From Clostridia bacterium (GTDB lineage Bacteria; Bacillota_A; Clostridia; Oscillospirales; CAG-272): DNA of 40,160 bases. Shown one piece after another: positions 7,988 to 16,623 of the stretch (position 1 is the stretch's first letter; every line of letters begins with the position of its first letter). The translations under genes were made by a program, and so were the position numbers. The stretch spans positions 1 to 40,160 of the forward strand of contig JAFTLD010000068.1 of assembly GCA_017452945.1 (NCBI GenBank). Direction: 5' to 3'. Below the pieces are notes generated by a model. It did not search any database, was not told the origin of the DNA, and saw nothing but the letters and a program-made list of their open reading frames with translations.

Positions 7988-9088
7988 ATGCTGAAAATCG
8001 GAGAATTTGCAAAATTGTGCCAAGTCAATAAACGAACTCTGCGCTACTACGACCAAATCGGCGTGTTATGCCCTGACCGCGTGGACGATACAACGGGTTA
8101 CCGCTATTACAGTCACGAAAAGATTAAAACCTTTCAGCTCATCGAACAGCTCAAGCAGCTGGATTTTTCGCTGGACGAGATCAAGGAATTCCTTGCATGC
8201 AGCCCCGCGCAGCAGTGTCGTATTTATGCAGAAAAAAAGCTTGCACTCACGAGGAGCATTCGCCAAAAAAACGTTCAGGTCAATCAAATTGACAAGAATT
8301 GCGGAAACGTACAATCGGACGTCATCCCTTTAATCAAAGAAATCTTGACTATGCCGTTTGAAGACGATCCGCAAGTCATTGGAAAATGGGTATATTGCGG
8401 AGATTCGGAAAAACGGGAAAGCTGTTACGATGAACATAGCTTGATCAAAAAAGAGGTGCAGCATGAATGTCTGTACTTCTTGCCGGGCGGATGCCAGACG
8501 TGGGTGTATTTTTGGAGTAAAGATAATTTATACTACATCCTCCCTGCATTTAACGTAGTTGTACCAAATCCATACCGTATATTTCATAGCGGTCAAACAA
8601 CGTATATGGAGATCGAATGGATGGTCGATATGTTCATCAATCATTCGGAACAAAATTCCATTCGTATTTACAAGCAGGAAAACACAAAAAGATACTCCGA
8701 GCGGGAAACTCGTGCAGCTCGTGATAACGTGGACGTACCCTTCGTTGCGGATGATCGCTTGATAGGCGAATGGGAAACGGTTGATCTGGTCAATCATCCA
8801 TGCGATTTTCGCGCAGACCAAAGGCATTGCACAGGTGGATTCTGGCTTGTGAACATGCAGTTCTTCAATCGCGGTATATGTATTCAAACACGTCACTGCG
8901 GAGATGTGAAAATCCAATTGAACTACTCTGCCGGCATGATTATTGATCAATTCCAAGAGCGAGTCCATCATTATCAGATACACACCGAGCAAGGTACGGA
9001 TTATTTGATCATGGAGCATAAATATATCGACTATGATTATCTGGGAAAGGTTCCCTATTATTACGTATTAAAAAGAAAATCACCGTAA
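7988..9088 (+). CDS. MerR-family regulator with tandem C-terminal sensor domain (copy 2)
   Basis: This 366-residue protein is a paralogue of the regulator at 4423. The helices after the wing are almost identical (KIKTFQLIEQLKQLDF and DEIKEFLAC), while the recognition part differs (KLCQVNKRTLRYY against KACGVSVQTLRYY), matching the different operators. The C-terminal 240 residues carry the same two repeats, each beginning with a G-x-W segment (IGKWVYCG and IGEWETVDLV) and with conserved YMEIEWMVD and GTDYLIMEHK. ATG 7988 is chosen over the GTG at 7979, which falls in the AGGTGA ribosome site. It appears to be a single-gene unit with an autoregulatory promoter; the next gene lies 102 bases on. 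Confidence 0.85.
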   Translation: MLKIGEFAKLCQVNKRTLRYYDQIGVLCPDRVDDTTGYRYYSHEKIKTFQLIEQLKQLDFSLDEIKEFLACSPAQQCRIYAEKKLALTRSIRQKNVQVNQIDKNCGNVQSDVIPLIKEILTMPFEDDPQVIGKWVYCGDSEKRESCYDEHSLIKKEVQHECLYFLPGGCQTWVYFWSKDNLYYILPAFNVVVPNPYRIFHSGQTTYMEIEWMVDMFINHSEQNSIRIYKQENTKRYSERETRAARDNVDVPFVADDRLIGEWETVDLVNHPCDFRADQRHCTGGFWLVNMQFFNRGICIQTRHCGDVKIQLNYSAGMIIDQFQERVHHYQIHTEQGTDYLIMEHKYIDYDYLGKVPYYYVLKRKSP

Positions 9089-9190
9089 TCGCCAACCTTT
9101 TTTCGGGTTTTCTTGTCATATAGATAAGGTCGGGCAGAAAACAGTGCGAGAGTGATAATAAAATTAAAACTACAATGAAATGGAGTCGTT

Positions 9191-9583
9191 ATGAACAATC
9201 TTTACAAGGCTTATTCAGTAAACAAAAGAAAATCGGAGAACACTCCCAAAACCACGACAGTTACTTTTGAACAAGCAGGAACGGCTTACCGTGTCATCAT
9301 GACAAAAAAGCGCGCGAACAGGTTATCTGTAATTCGATGTTTGAACAATACGGTCGTGTGGGAGCAAATACCGCTTCTTTGCCTTTTGAATAATGCACGC
9401 GGAGAGGGTGAAGTGATAGACAGCATCCCCGTAGCGGTCAATAAAGAATACGTAACCTTGTTTGTGATTCAAGGAAAGCCCGGAAGAATTGAGGGGCTGG
9501 ATGAAGGGATATTTCGTTCTGCAAAAACTCTTGATGCATCGTGTATAAATGTGATGTCCGAAAAGAAATTTCGGGAAATATAA
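9191..9583 (+). CDS. Hypothetical protein, 130 residues
   Basis: I do not recognise this protein. It is soluble, with a basic N-terminus (NKRKSENTPKT) and a central alternating beta pattern (TTVTFEQAGTAYRVIMTKK ... SIPVAVNKEYVTLFVIQG). It has no signal peptide or membrane segment. GGAG lies five bases before the ATG. It is the first of four consecutive plus-strand genes ending with a MutS-type ATPase, but the 110-base gap to the next gene makes an operon uncertain. I see no clear promoter or terminator in 9089-9190. Confidence 0.6.
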   Translation: MNNLYKAYSVNKRKSENTPKTTTVTFEQAGTAYRVIMTKKRANRLSVIRCLNNTVVWEQIPLLCLLNNARGEGEVIDSIPVAVNKEYVTLFVIQGKPGRIEGLDEGIFRSAKTLDASCINVMSEKKFREI

Positions 9584-9693
9584 TACTCCCCTAAATTTTG
9601 AATGGCATAGATAAATCCGGGCAATCGAAACAGTGTGGCCGGCATGCTGTTAACGCAGCAATTCTATTGAATAAAGCAAAAAGGAGTACCGAA

Positions 9694-10269
9694 ATGAACT
9701 CATACAAATCTGCAAAAAGGCGTGCTCTAGCGGCGTACCCTGCTTTGAAAAAATACCGCAGAGAACGAATGCTTCGCATTCTTGGAAAGTGGTTGCTTTG
9801 GAGCTTGCCGGCTTTAGCTTTAGCTGTATTTATGTGCATCCGTTATACGCACGTGGCAATCCCCTTAATTGGTGCTGTGCTGCTCTTTGTCGTGTTTTGG
9901 CGCATTGTTGCTCCGTTGCATAATTTCAAAAGATTCCACGGAACGATCACCAAACTGACCGCTATAGTCAAGCGTGTCAAAGCCAATAACGGATGGGTAA
10001 TCGTTTCTTCTGCACTCACGGATAGCGTCGTGCTGGTGGTCACGGTACAGCTGCCAAACGGAAAGACACGCAACGTCGAGGTCAATTCGCGTTTTGAAGA
10101 GGTACTGGAGGTTGGGGACGAGCTGATCTATCTACCCGGACTTGTACATCCCATCCATTTAACTCCGGGACTCCGAAACATTTGCCCCTGCTGTGGTGAT
10201 CTGGTCACAAAAGAATTCAATCATTGCCCCGGGTGTGGGAAGGTAAATATTTATTGCGAGAATGCTTGA
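9694..10269 (+). CDS. Membrane protein with C-terminal zinc ribbon
   Basis: The 191-residue protein starts at the ATG preceded by AAGGAG; an in-frame upstream ATG at 9598 has no ribosome site. Two membrane helices (about residues 30-68, LLWSLPALALAVFMCI and IPLIGAVLLFVVFWRIV) are followed by a cytosolic beta domain (GTITKLTAIVKRV ... VVTVQLPNGKTRNVEV) and a C-terminal zinc ribbon with CPCCGD and CPGCGK. The function is unknown; the architecture suggests a membrane-anchored scaffold or an NfeD/OB-like domain. Its stop overlaps the first possible start of the next gene. Confidence 0.7.
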   Translation: MNSYKSAKRRALAAYPALKKYRRERMLRILGKWLLWSLPALALAVFMCIRYTHVAIPLIGAVLLFVVFWRIVAPLHNFKRFHGTITKLTAIVKRVKANNGWVIVSSALTDSVVLVVTVQLPNGKTRNVEVNSRFEEVLEVGDELIYLPGLVHPIHLTPGLRNICPCCGDLVTKEFNHCPGCGKVNIYCENA

Positions 10270-10288
10270 ATATGGTGTGGTATATGTT

Positions 10289-10624
10289 ATGAGTGAATAT
10301 AAACTGTATATCAGAATGTTAGCCGCAGGCGAAACTTATTCAATTTTTATATCCAAAAGGTTGTTGATACGCACGGTGTTTCCCTTCTGGGTATTGCTTT
10401 TCTTTGAGTTTATGATCCCAAACACCGTCTTTTTCGCCATGGTGGGAATTCCCTCTTTGATTTTGTACGCGGTTTATCTGGTTGATCTTTATCACTATTG
10501 GAGAGCGTGCAATATTTCCAAGAGTGCGTATGCGATCTTCCACACGTCAACCATATTGATACTGAGTGTGATTACTGCGATTCTGAAAAAGTTATTGGAG
10601 GTTATATGGATTTTATGTTTTTAA
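10289..10624 (+). CDS. Small integral membrane protein
   Basis: This protein of about 111 residues consists mostly of three or four hydrophobic helices (VFPFWVLLFFEFMI, FFAMVGIPSLILYAVYLV, TSTILILSVITAIL, LLEVIWILCF). No family is recognised. The ATG at 10289 (MSEYKLYIRM) is preferred; an ATG at 10262, overlapping the previous stop, is the alternative. The 3' end overlaps the start of the MutS-type gene by 19 bases, suggesting coupling with it. Confidence 0.6.
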   Translation: MSEYKLYIRMLAAGETYSIFISKRLLIRTVFPFWVLLFFEFMIPNTVFFAMVGIPSLILYAVYLVDLYHYWRACNISKSAYAIFHTSTILILSVITAILKKLLEVIWILCF

Positions 10625-12111
10625 GCACCTCGGAGCAGACGGTCTTGAACTTCGATGCAAGAGCTGAGATCGTTTCCAAGGATCGCTTTTTTGATCAGGC
10701 GAAAAAGTATATCAGCACCGATCCCGACACCTTACTTTACAGACAGTCGCTGTTCGGTGATATCTTGAAAGTTGACAGATTGGCAGAATTTCTTGCAAGC
10801 TTTGCCGAACGCTTAAAAGAATATGCACCGCTGATGCAGGAGCAACCGAGCGCCAAGGACGGTGAGCAGAAAATGCACAACATTCTGGTGCCAACTGTCT
10901 ACATAGAAATTACGGAGTTTATTTATAACTCCCTTTTGCCTTGCATGGACGAGGTTGCGTCTTGCGCGATCAAGGGTTTGTTTGAGCTTGTCAAGAACGA
11001 TATGGAATCGGATGAATATAAAAAGTTGGCGCAATATTATGAGAAAAATGCAGACAAGCTTCGCTCCGTTTCCAGCGTTACAATAGGTGTAAATCTCAAT
11101 GCCCTTCTTGAGCCCAAGGAGGCAGGGCTTGTTTCGATCAACAGCCAAGAGTATAAATCCGGTGACTTGCTTGATCGCATCCTGCGAATGGATTTTGAAA
11201 AAGACGATTTCCATTGTGCAGCTCCGCTGATTTCCTTGGATAAAAAGCTGGGCTATCAAGACAGTCAAAGAGTCAATTTTGCTTTGCTCAAAGCCATGTC
11301 GCAGGTCATGAACAGCTCTCTTGCACATTGTAACAGCCGTTGCCTACGTTACGCGCAGAAAAAGCTGACTGCATATTTTGCCATGGCAGAATCCCTTTCT
11401 TTTGTTACACAAGCCATAAAACGCCTTCAAGTTTTCATAGACAAAAAGATTCCGCTGTGTTTTCCGAAGATCAGCCATGACAGAAGCCTCAGCTTTGTTT
11501 CTTTGTATGACGATAAGCTGTGTCAGACAAAAGAAAAAAGCGAAATTGTACCCAACACAATTTCCCTTGATGCAGATACATGCTGCTATATTTTAGCAGG
11601 CCCCAACAGCGGTGGCAAAACCGTATTCTTAAACTCTGTCGCTGTTGCACAGTATTATTTCCAGTTAGGCATGCCAATTCCTGCCAAGGAAGCTTCGTTG
11701 CCAATTTGTGATGCAATATTTAAGGTTTGTGTGGAAGAACAGGCCAATATAAATTTGGTTGGCAGATTTGAAAAGGAGTGCATCACGCTATCCGAGGTAT
11801 TAAGCCAATTCACAGATAAAAGCTTGGCGCTCATTGATGAAGCGTTTACCTCAACTTCCGCTGCAGAGGCTGTGCCGATTGCTGCGAATTTTATTGCCGA
11901 GCTTTGCCGTGCGGGCGGAAAGTGCATTTTTATTACACACCATCACGAGCTTTGCGACGCACAGCCCAAGATCGAACAGTGCGGCAACAAGGTAGGATAT
12001 TTACACACCCAAACCACCGGGGACAAAAGAACCTTTACGGTACACGCAGGCAAAGCCGAGTCAGGCAGTTATGCGCAAAGTATTGCAAAGAAATACGGTT
12101 TGATCGAGTAA
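10606..12111 (+). CDS. MutS-type P-loop ATPase lacking mismatch-recognition domains
   Basis: The 501-residue protein has a helical lever/clamp-like N-terminal region and a C-terminal MutS ATPase domain. Seen are Walker A AGPNSGGKT (about residues 331-339), the MutS-type loop GRFEKECITLSEVL, Walker B LALIDEAFTST (about 406-416) and the FITHHHEL histidine segment. It lacks the N-terminal DNA mismatch-binding and connector domains of MutS and the Smr domain of MutS2, so it belongs to the short MutS-related proteins of unknown role, perhaps binding branched DNA or acting in recombination. Start 10606 follows a GGAGG six bases upstream and overlaps the previous membrane-protein gene. Confidence 0.8.
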   Translation: MDFMFLSTSEQTVLNFDARAEIVSKDRFFDQAKKYISTDPDTLLYRQSLFGDILKVDRLAEFLASFAERLKEYAPLMQEQPSAKDGEQKMHNILVPTVYIEITEFIYNSLLPCMDEVASCAIKGLFELVKNDMESDEYKKLAQYYEKNADKLRSVSSVTIGVNLNALLEPKEAGLVSINSQEYKSGDLLDRILRMDFEKDDFHCAAPLISLDKKLGYQDSQRVNFALLKAMSQVMNSSLAHCNSRCLRYAQKKLTAYFAMAESLSFVTQAIKRLQVFIDKKIPLCFPKISHDRSLSFVSLYDDKLCQTKEKSEIVPNTISLDADTCCYILAGPNSGGKTVFLNSVAVAQYYFQLGMPIPAKEASLPICDAIFKVCVEEQANINLVGRFEKECITLSEVLSQFTDKSLALIDEAFTSTSAAEAVPIAANFIAELCRAGGKCIFITHHHELCDAQPKIEQCGNKVGYLHTQTTGDKRTFTVHAGKAESGSYAQSIAKKYGLIE

Positions 12112-12167
12112 CCGAAACAAAACACGGCAGGTGCAGCCCTGCGGATATCCGAATCATATCGCAAACA

Positions 12168-12236
12168 GGAGGCGAAACGCCTCCCCTACAAGCAGCCTGT
12201 TTGGCCGTTTTACGTAGGGGAGGCGTTTCGTCTCCC
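12168..12236. repeat. Inverted pair of GTAGGGG palindromic elements
   Basis: Two copies of a short element point toward each other: CGAAACGCCTCCCCTAC (12173-12189) and its exact reverse complement (12214-12230). Each copy is itself a hairpin (for example GGAGGCG-AAA-CGCCTCC, 12169-12185). It lies between convergent genes (the MutS-type gene and the GH78 gene) and could end transcription from both sides, although no T run follows. The GTAGGG core recurs at 22105, 27007 and 28580. Confidence 0.75.
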
Positions 12237-12268
12237 GCATTTCATTTGATTGTGATTCGGGGTTTCAA

Positions 12269-14491
12269 TCAGATCTTACAGATATACTGCGCGGTATTGT
12301 CTGTTTGATTGACCGTGCGTCCGTCGGGCAGGACGACCTCGCAGGGCATGTCCGCGCCCTTTGGCAAGGTGACGTTGAGCGTCAGCTCGCCGTCCTTCTT
12401 CTCCCACGACACAGCAATCGTGCCGTGCGGTGTGGGTACTGTTCCCTTTGCCCAGGAAAGGTCAAAGCTATGTACGTAAGGCTTGATTCTTACCGAGCCG
12501 TAGCCGTCGGAGGTGGGATATACACCCAGTACCATGGACGAAAATTCATAGATAGGCGCAGAGCTCCAGCCGTGGCACTCGCTGCGGGGAGAATCGGGGT
12601 TCTCGCACCAAGTCGTACAATGCCAGTCAAGCATGGTTTCCCAGCCCTGCAGCTGACGCGCGGCATACTGATCGTAGCGTCCCGAAAGCTCCAGCGCGCG
12701 GAACATATAGTAGCTCATAGAGAACGAGCAAACCGCTACCGGCACGTGACCGTCAAACGTGCGGTCCATCAATTCTCCCGCCTCGTCACCGCTCACAGCC
12801 CCCGACAGAATAGCCCACAGCGTGGTATGCTGGCTGAATTCGCGGGTATTCGGGGTGTTTCTGTAAAGGCCAACCTCGTCATCATAGCACATCCTCTTGA
12901 CGTTCTCAATCATGCACTTGGCTCTCTGTCTGTAATCTGCGGCAAGCCCCGGTCTGCCAACCGTATCGCACATCTCGGCTGCTGCATTGAGTGCTGCAGC
13001 ATACATAAACGAGGTCACGGTGATCGGCTCTTCCCTGCCGCCGTTCGGCACACCGATCCACCAGCCCGGCACCCAGTCCACAAAATGCCAATACGGAGTC
13101 ACACCGATCAAGCCCTCATCGGTCATATAAGGCGCAAAGCCCTCCAAGGCTTTGTCCACAGTTCCCGTCATGGAGCGCACACGGGCAAGCGCATCGGCAT
13201 CAGCACCCGCATAGCGCAGGTAATCGCGCAGCATCAGCACCCAGAACAGCGTAAAATCGGGAATGATCTGTACCATGACCGAAGGATAATTGGCTTGCAG
13301 CATACCATCCGCCATTTGAGAATGGGCAAAATCCGTGATCGACTTAAAAGGCATGCGGTCGTCCGCACTCATACGCATGGTAAACAGCATTTCCAAAGCA
13401 CTGTCCATGTCGTATTGCTGTTGCTCGTAGTAGGGGCAATCCACGTACATTTCGTGCATGCAGCAAAGCACCGTGTTGCGGCTGATCTCCCACATTTTGT
13501 TATATCGCGGATTGGAGCAGGCAAAATCGCCCGCCTTGTCTAACGGATAATGATAAAATGCGTACGTAAACTCACAAAGCGCGAAATCGGGATCTTCAAA
13601 TTCCACGCGCACAAAGCGAAACGCGCGATACCAGAACGGCTCAAAGGTCTGCGCATCGCCTGTGGCAACAAGACTGTCAAACGCACCGCCCATTTCGGCT
13701 GTGGGATCGTCGTAAGCGTCGCGCACGTTCTTGTAGCGATTGCCTGCCGCGTCGGCAACGCTGTAGCACTCAGCGTAGATCAGGCGCACCTTGGTGCCTG
13801 CTTTTGCCTTAAAACGGAAATGCAGCTTGGCGGTGGTATACGCACCGGCGTCATATTCCACAAAGCCCTCGCCCTTGCGCACAGCGGTCATGTGACGCAC
13901 CGGCTCGGTTTCCATCTGCGGAATGGGACGGGGAGACATGACGTAGGTTTCGCTCAAGCCGAAATGATTATAGCATCCTCTATCCAGCGCGGGCTCATAT
14001 GCTTTTTCCACAGGAACGGCTGCGCGCTGCGATGCTCCCGACCACTGCTCAAAGGGCGGGATCGAGATATGCAGCCCCGGCATATTGGAAAACGCACAGT
14101 TTTCCTCCACCTCGCACGTCCAGCTCTCGTCGGTACCAATGGCGGTGACCTCGCCGTCTGCCTCCAGCTTACCGTCAAACCAGAAAGCGGGCTTGGAGTT
14201 ACGGAAAACCGAGATAAAATAGCCCTCCGTGACGTACAGCACCTTGGCAACCAGCACGTTCTTACCCTCGACCAGATAGGGGGTCAGATCCTCGGTTTCA
14301 TAATAAGTCACGTATGACGAGCCCTGACAAGGCCCCTCGGACACAAGATGACCGTTGAGATACAGCGCATAGCGGGTATCCCCACACGCGGACGCTTTGA
14401 GTGAAGCTCCCGCAGGAGCATCAAATTCCTTGGTAAAATAGTAAAATTCGGGCGCTGACGGTCTGCGGTCAGCTCTGATCCAAAAGCTCAT
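12269..14491 (-). CDS. GH78-family alpha-L-rhamnosidase
   Basis: The 740-residue protein has the layout of Bac_rhamnosid enzymes: N-terminal beta domains (FTKEFDAP, ALYLNGHLVSEGPCQGSSYV), a beta-sandwich (about residues 190-330), the (alpha/alpha)6 barrel with YVDCPYYEQQQYDMDSAL carrying the catalytic acidic residues, then ECHGWSSAP, and a C-terminal beta domain (IKPYVHSFDLSWAKGTVPTPHG). It hydrolyses terminal alpha-L-rhamnose, as found in rhamnogalacturonan or plant glycosides. There is no signal peptide, so substrates are probably taken up first. The start at 14491 follows GGAGG; longer in-frame readings run into the upstream gene. It lies 20 bases downstream of the glycerophosphodiesterase gene and is probably co-transcribed with it. 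Confidence 0.88.
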   Translation of the reverse strand: MSFWIRADRRPSAPEFYYFTKEFDAPAGASLKASACGDTRYALYLNGHLVSEGPCQGSSYVTYYETEDLTPYLVEGKNVLVAKVLYVTEGYFISVFRNSKPAFWFDGKLEADGEVTAIGTDESWTCEVEENCAFSNMPGLHISIPPFEQWSGASQRAAVPVEKAYEPALDRGCYNHFGLSETYVMSPRPIPQMETEPVRHMTAVRKGEGFVEYDAGAYTTAKLHFRFKAKAGTKVRLIYAECYSVADAAGNRYKNVRDAYDDPTAEMGGAFDSLVATGDAQTFEPFWYRAFRFVRVEFEDPDFALCEFTYAFYHYPLDKAGDFACSNPRYNKMWEISRNTVLCCMHEMYVDCPYYEQQQYDMDSALEMLFTMRMSADDRMPFKSITDFAHSQMADGMLQANYPSVMVQIIPDFTLFWVLMLRDYLRYAGADADALARVRSMTGTVDKALEGFAPYMTDEGLIGVTPYWHFVDWVPGWWIGVPNGGREEPITVTSFMYAAALNAAAEMCDTVGRPGLAADYRQRAKCMIENVKRMCYDDEVGLYRNTPNTREFSQHTTLWAILSGAVSGDEAGELMDRTFDGHVPVAVCSFSMSYYMFRALELSGRYDQYAARQLQGWETMLDWHCTTWCENPDSPRSECHGWSSAPIYEFSSMVLGVYPTSDGYGSVRIKPYVHSFDLSWAKGTVPTPHGTIAVSWEKKDGELTLNVTLPKGADMPCEVVLPDGRTVNQTDNTAQYICKI

Positions 14492-14511
14492 AACATAATC
14501 CTCCTTACTCT

Positions 14512-15276
14512 TTATTCCAGAATATTGGACGTAATATAATCCACGCCCCATGCAACAAGGTCGCGGGCGCGCTCCGGCCAGTCGCAGGTCCAGACGTTGA
14601 CCTTGATCCCGCGGCTGTGAATGCGCTCCACCAGCTCCTTGGTGGTGGTAAAAATGTGTATATCCAAATCAAAACCCAAGGCTGCGATCTCATCCAAAAA
14701 AGCATCGGTAAACTCCCGCTTTTCATCTGTCAGGTACTGCACTGCGCACTCGGGGATCAGTTCACGCATCCCGGTCAGATTTTCCATGTAAAACGAAATG
14801 AACACCACACCGTCCACATAATCCATAGCACGGTACTGCTCTGCCACACAGGCCAGCGCTTCGGGCTGCATGGGATGCTTGAGCTCCAGCACGCAGATCT
14901 TTCCGTATTTTTTGCAAATATGGATGTATTCCTGCAGGGACGGAATGCGTAAATCGGCACGCGTTTTTGTGCCGCCTGCCGCCAAGCCGTAGTTTTCCAT
15001 GCCGTAGAAAAACGGACGGTCATACAACGCAAGACTTTGCAGCTCTTCCAGCGTGCTCTCGGCCACCGTCAGCTCCACGGGGCAGATCCCCGCCGTGGTG
15101 GCATTGTGCAGCACGGCCATGCTGTCCTTTGCTACGCGCACGTCACATTCAATGCCCCAATATGAGCGATTTCCCGCAGCAATGAATCCTGCGCAGGTAT
15201 TGGAGGTTTCCATGCCCATCAGTCCCGCATGGGCAACCATTTGTGTGTGACCCTTATCAATTTTGATCGTATCCAA
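14512..15276 (-). CDS. Glycerophosphodiester phosphodiesterase-like protein
   Basis: A GDPD-type TIM barrel of about 254 residues that would cleave glycerophosphodiesters or related phosphodiesters. Family segments are present in order: VAHAGLMGMETSNT (canonical HRG...PENT), GIECDVR (ExDV), VLHNATT (HHD), IPSLQEY, VLELKHP, and KVNVWTCDW..GVDYITSN at the C-terminus. The Arg of HRG, the Glu of PENT and the Asp of HHD are all replaced, so activity or specificity may differ. The TTG at 15276 is chosen because it follows AAAGGGGTGG, and because the promoter at 15307-15335 would start transcription at about 15300, leaving the ATG at 15297 almost leaderless. It heads a two-gene operon with GH78. Confidence 0.75.
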   Translation of the reverse strand: MDTIKIDKGHTQMVAHAGLMGMETSNTCAGFIAAGNRSYWGIECDVRVAKDSMAVLHNATTAGICPVELTVAESTLEELQSLALYDRPFFYGMENYGLAAGGTKTRADLRIPSLQEYIHICKKYGKICVLELKHPMQPEALACVAEQYRAMDYVDGVVFISFYMENLTGMRELIPECAVQYLTDEKREFTDAFLDEIAALGFDLDIHIFTTTKELVERIHSRGIKVNVWTCDWPERARDLVAWGVDYITSNILE

Positions 15277-15306
15277 CGTAAGCCACCCCTTTCGCATCTT
15301 TCCCTT

Positions 15307-15335
15307 ATTATACCATATCTCTCGGGATTTGTCTA
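15307..15335 (-). promoter_or_regulatory. Sigma-A promoter of the GDPD-GH78 operon
   Basis: On the minus strand TAGACA (15330-15335) and TATAAT (15307-15312) are separated by 17 bases. It points toward the GDPD gene. Confidence 0.65.
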
Positions 15336-15420
15336 TGGGTCTTTGTCTATTCCCCCAAGGAAGACGGGGATTTTGCAAGAAAATTCTCCAATTCCAACAC
15401 GGCAAAATTGCCGCGGGGTA

Positions 15421-15449
15421 TTGCCAAACGCGAAAAAATGGTTTATAAT
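15421..15449 (+). promoter_or_regulatory. Sigma-A promoter of ychF
   Basis: TTGCCA (15421-15426) and TATAAT (15444-15449) are 17 bases apart, giving a leader of about 45 bases before ychF. Confidence 0.7.
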
Positions 15450-15500
15450 TATGATGTATAAATATGGCTACATAAATTTTAAGATTTGGAGAATACAGAT

Positions 15501-16595
15501 ATGAAGCTTGGTATCGTCGGTCTGCCCAACGTGGGCAAGTCCACTTTGTTTAACGCACTGACCAACGCGGGTGCTGAATCCGCGAACTACCCTTTCTGCA
15601 CCATTGAGCCCAACGTTGGCGTGGTGCCCGTACCGGACAAGCGTCTGGACGTGCTGGCAGAAATGTACAAGCCCGAAAAGCTGACCCCCGCTGTTTGCGA
15701 ATTCGTGGACATTGCGGGTCTTGTCAAGGGCGCATCCAAGGGCGAGGGCTTGGGTAACCAGTTCCTTTCCAACATTCGCGAATGTGATGCAATTTTGCAC
15801 ATCATCCGCTGCTTCGAAAATGACGACATCATTCACGTAGAGGGCAGCATTGACCCCATGCGTGACCTGGAAACCATCAACATGGAGCTGATCCTTTCCG
15901 ATATGGAAATGATGGAGCGCCGCATTGAGCGCACCACCAAGGCTATGCGTGCCGACAAGTCGCTGGCAGCACAGATGGAGGTCTTTAAGAAGATCCTGGC
16001 AGCACTGGAAGAAGGCCTTTGCGCACGCACCGTCGTGCTGACTCCCGACGAGGAAGAGCTGCTGGCGGATACCCACCTACTCACCCGTATGCCCGTCATT
16101 TACGTAGCGAACGTCAGCGAGGACGAGGCAGGCAGCGAGCCTGTCGGCAACCCCGGCTACGCAGCACTCAAGGAATACGCCAAGAGTGAGCACAGCGAGA
16201 TCATGTGGATCTGCGCAGGCATTGAAGCTGAAATTGCAGAATTGGATGCCGAGGAAAAGGCACTCTTTATGGAGGACATGGGCATTGAGGAGAGCGGTCT
16301 TGACAAGCTGATCAAGGCAAGCTATTCCCTCTTGGGTCTGACCTCTTACATGACCGCAGGCCCCAAGGAGGTTCGCGCTTGGACCATCACCAAGGGTACC
16401 AAAGCACCGCAGGCTGCGGGCAAGATCCACAGCGACTTTGAGCGCGGCTTTATCCGTGCCGAGGTGGTTTCCTATGACGACCTGATCAAGCTGGGCAGCG
16501 TTGCCGCTTGCAAGGACGCAGGCCTTTACCGCAGCGAGGGTAAGGACTACGTCATGCAGGACAGCGACATCGTACTGTTCCGCTTTAACGTCTGA
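15501..16595 (+). CDS. ychF: Redox-responsive GTPase/ATPase YchF (OLA1 family)
   Basis: This 364-residue protein is a typical YchF of the Obg-related TRAFAC P-loop proteins, a ribosome-associated ATPase linked to translation and oxidative stress. Seen are G1 GLPNVGKST (residues 7-15), the G2/G3 region [10 protein letters not shown] and [19 protein letters not shown], a coiled insert (about residues 125-200), and a C-terminal TGS domain ([32 protein letters not shown]). The length is normal for the family. ATG 15501 follows TTGGAG at eight bases; a TTG at 15486 overlaps that site and is rejected. trmB follows after 28 bases. Confidence 0.96.
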   Translation: MKLGIVGLPNVGKSTLFNALTNAGAESANYPFCTIEPNVGVVPVPDKRLDVLAEMYKPEKLTPAVCEFVDIAGLVKGASKGEGLGNQFLSNIRECDAILHIIRCFENDDIIHVEGSIDPMRDLETINMELILSDMEMMERRIERTTKAMRADKSLAAQMEVFKKILAALEEGLCARTVVLTPDEEELLADTHLLTRMPVIYVANVSEDEAGSEPVGNPGYAALKEYAKSEHSEIMWICAGIEAEIAELDAEEKALFMEDMGIEESGLDKLIKASYSLLGLTSYMTAGPKEVRAWTITKGTKAPQAAGKIHSDFERGFIRAEVVSYDDLIKLGSVAACKDAGLYRSEGKDYVMQDSDIVLFRFNV

Positions 16596-16623
16596 GTGAT
16601 GCTGTGCATCTGAGGTAATTTAC

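Noticed and set aside
12305..13543. Long open frame on the plus strand opposite the GH78 gene
   Set aside because: Antisense shadow of the rhamnosidase; no ribosome site or family features.
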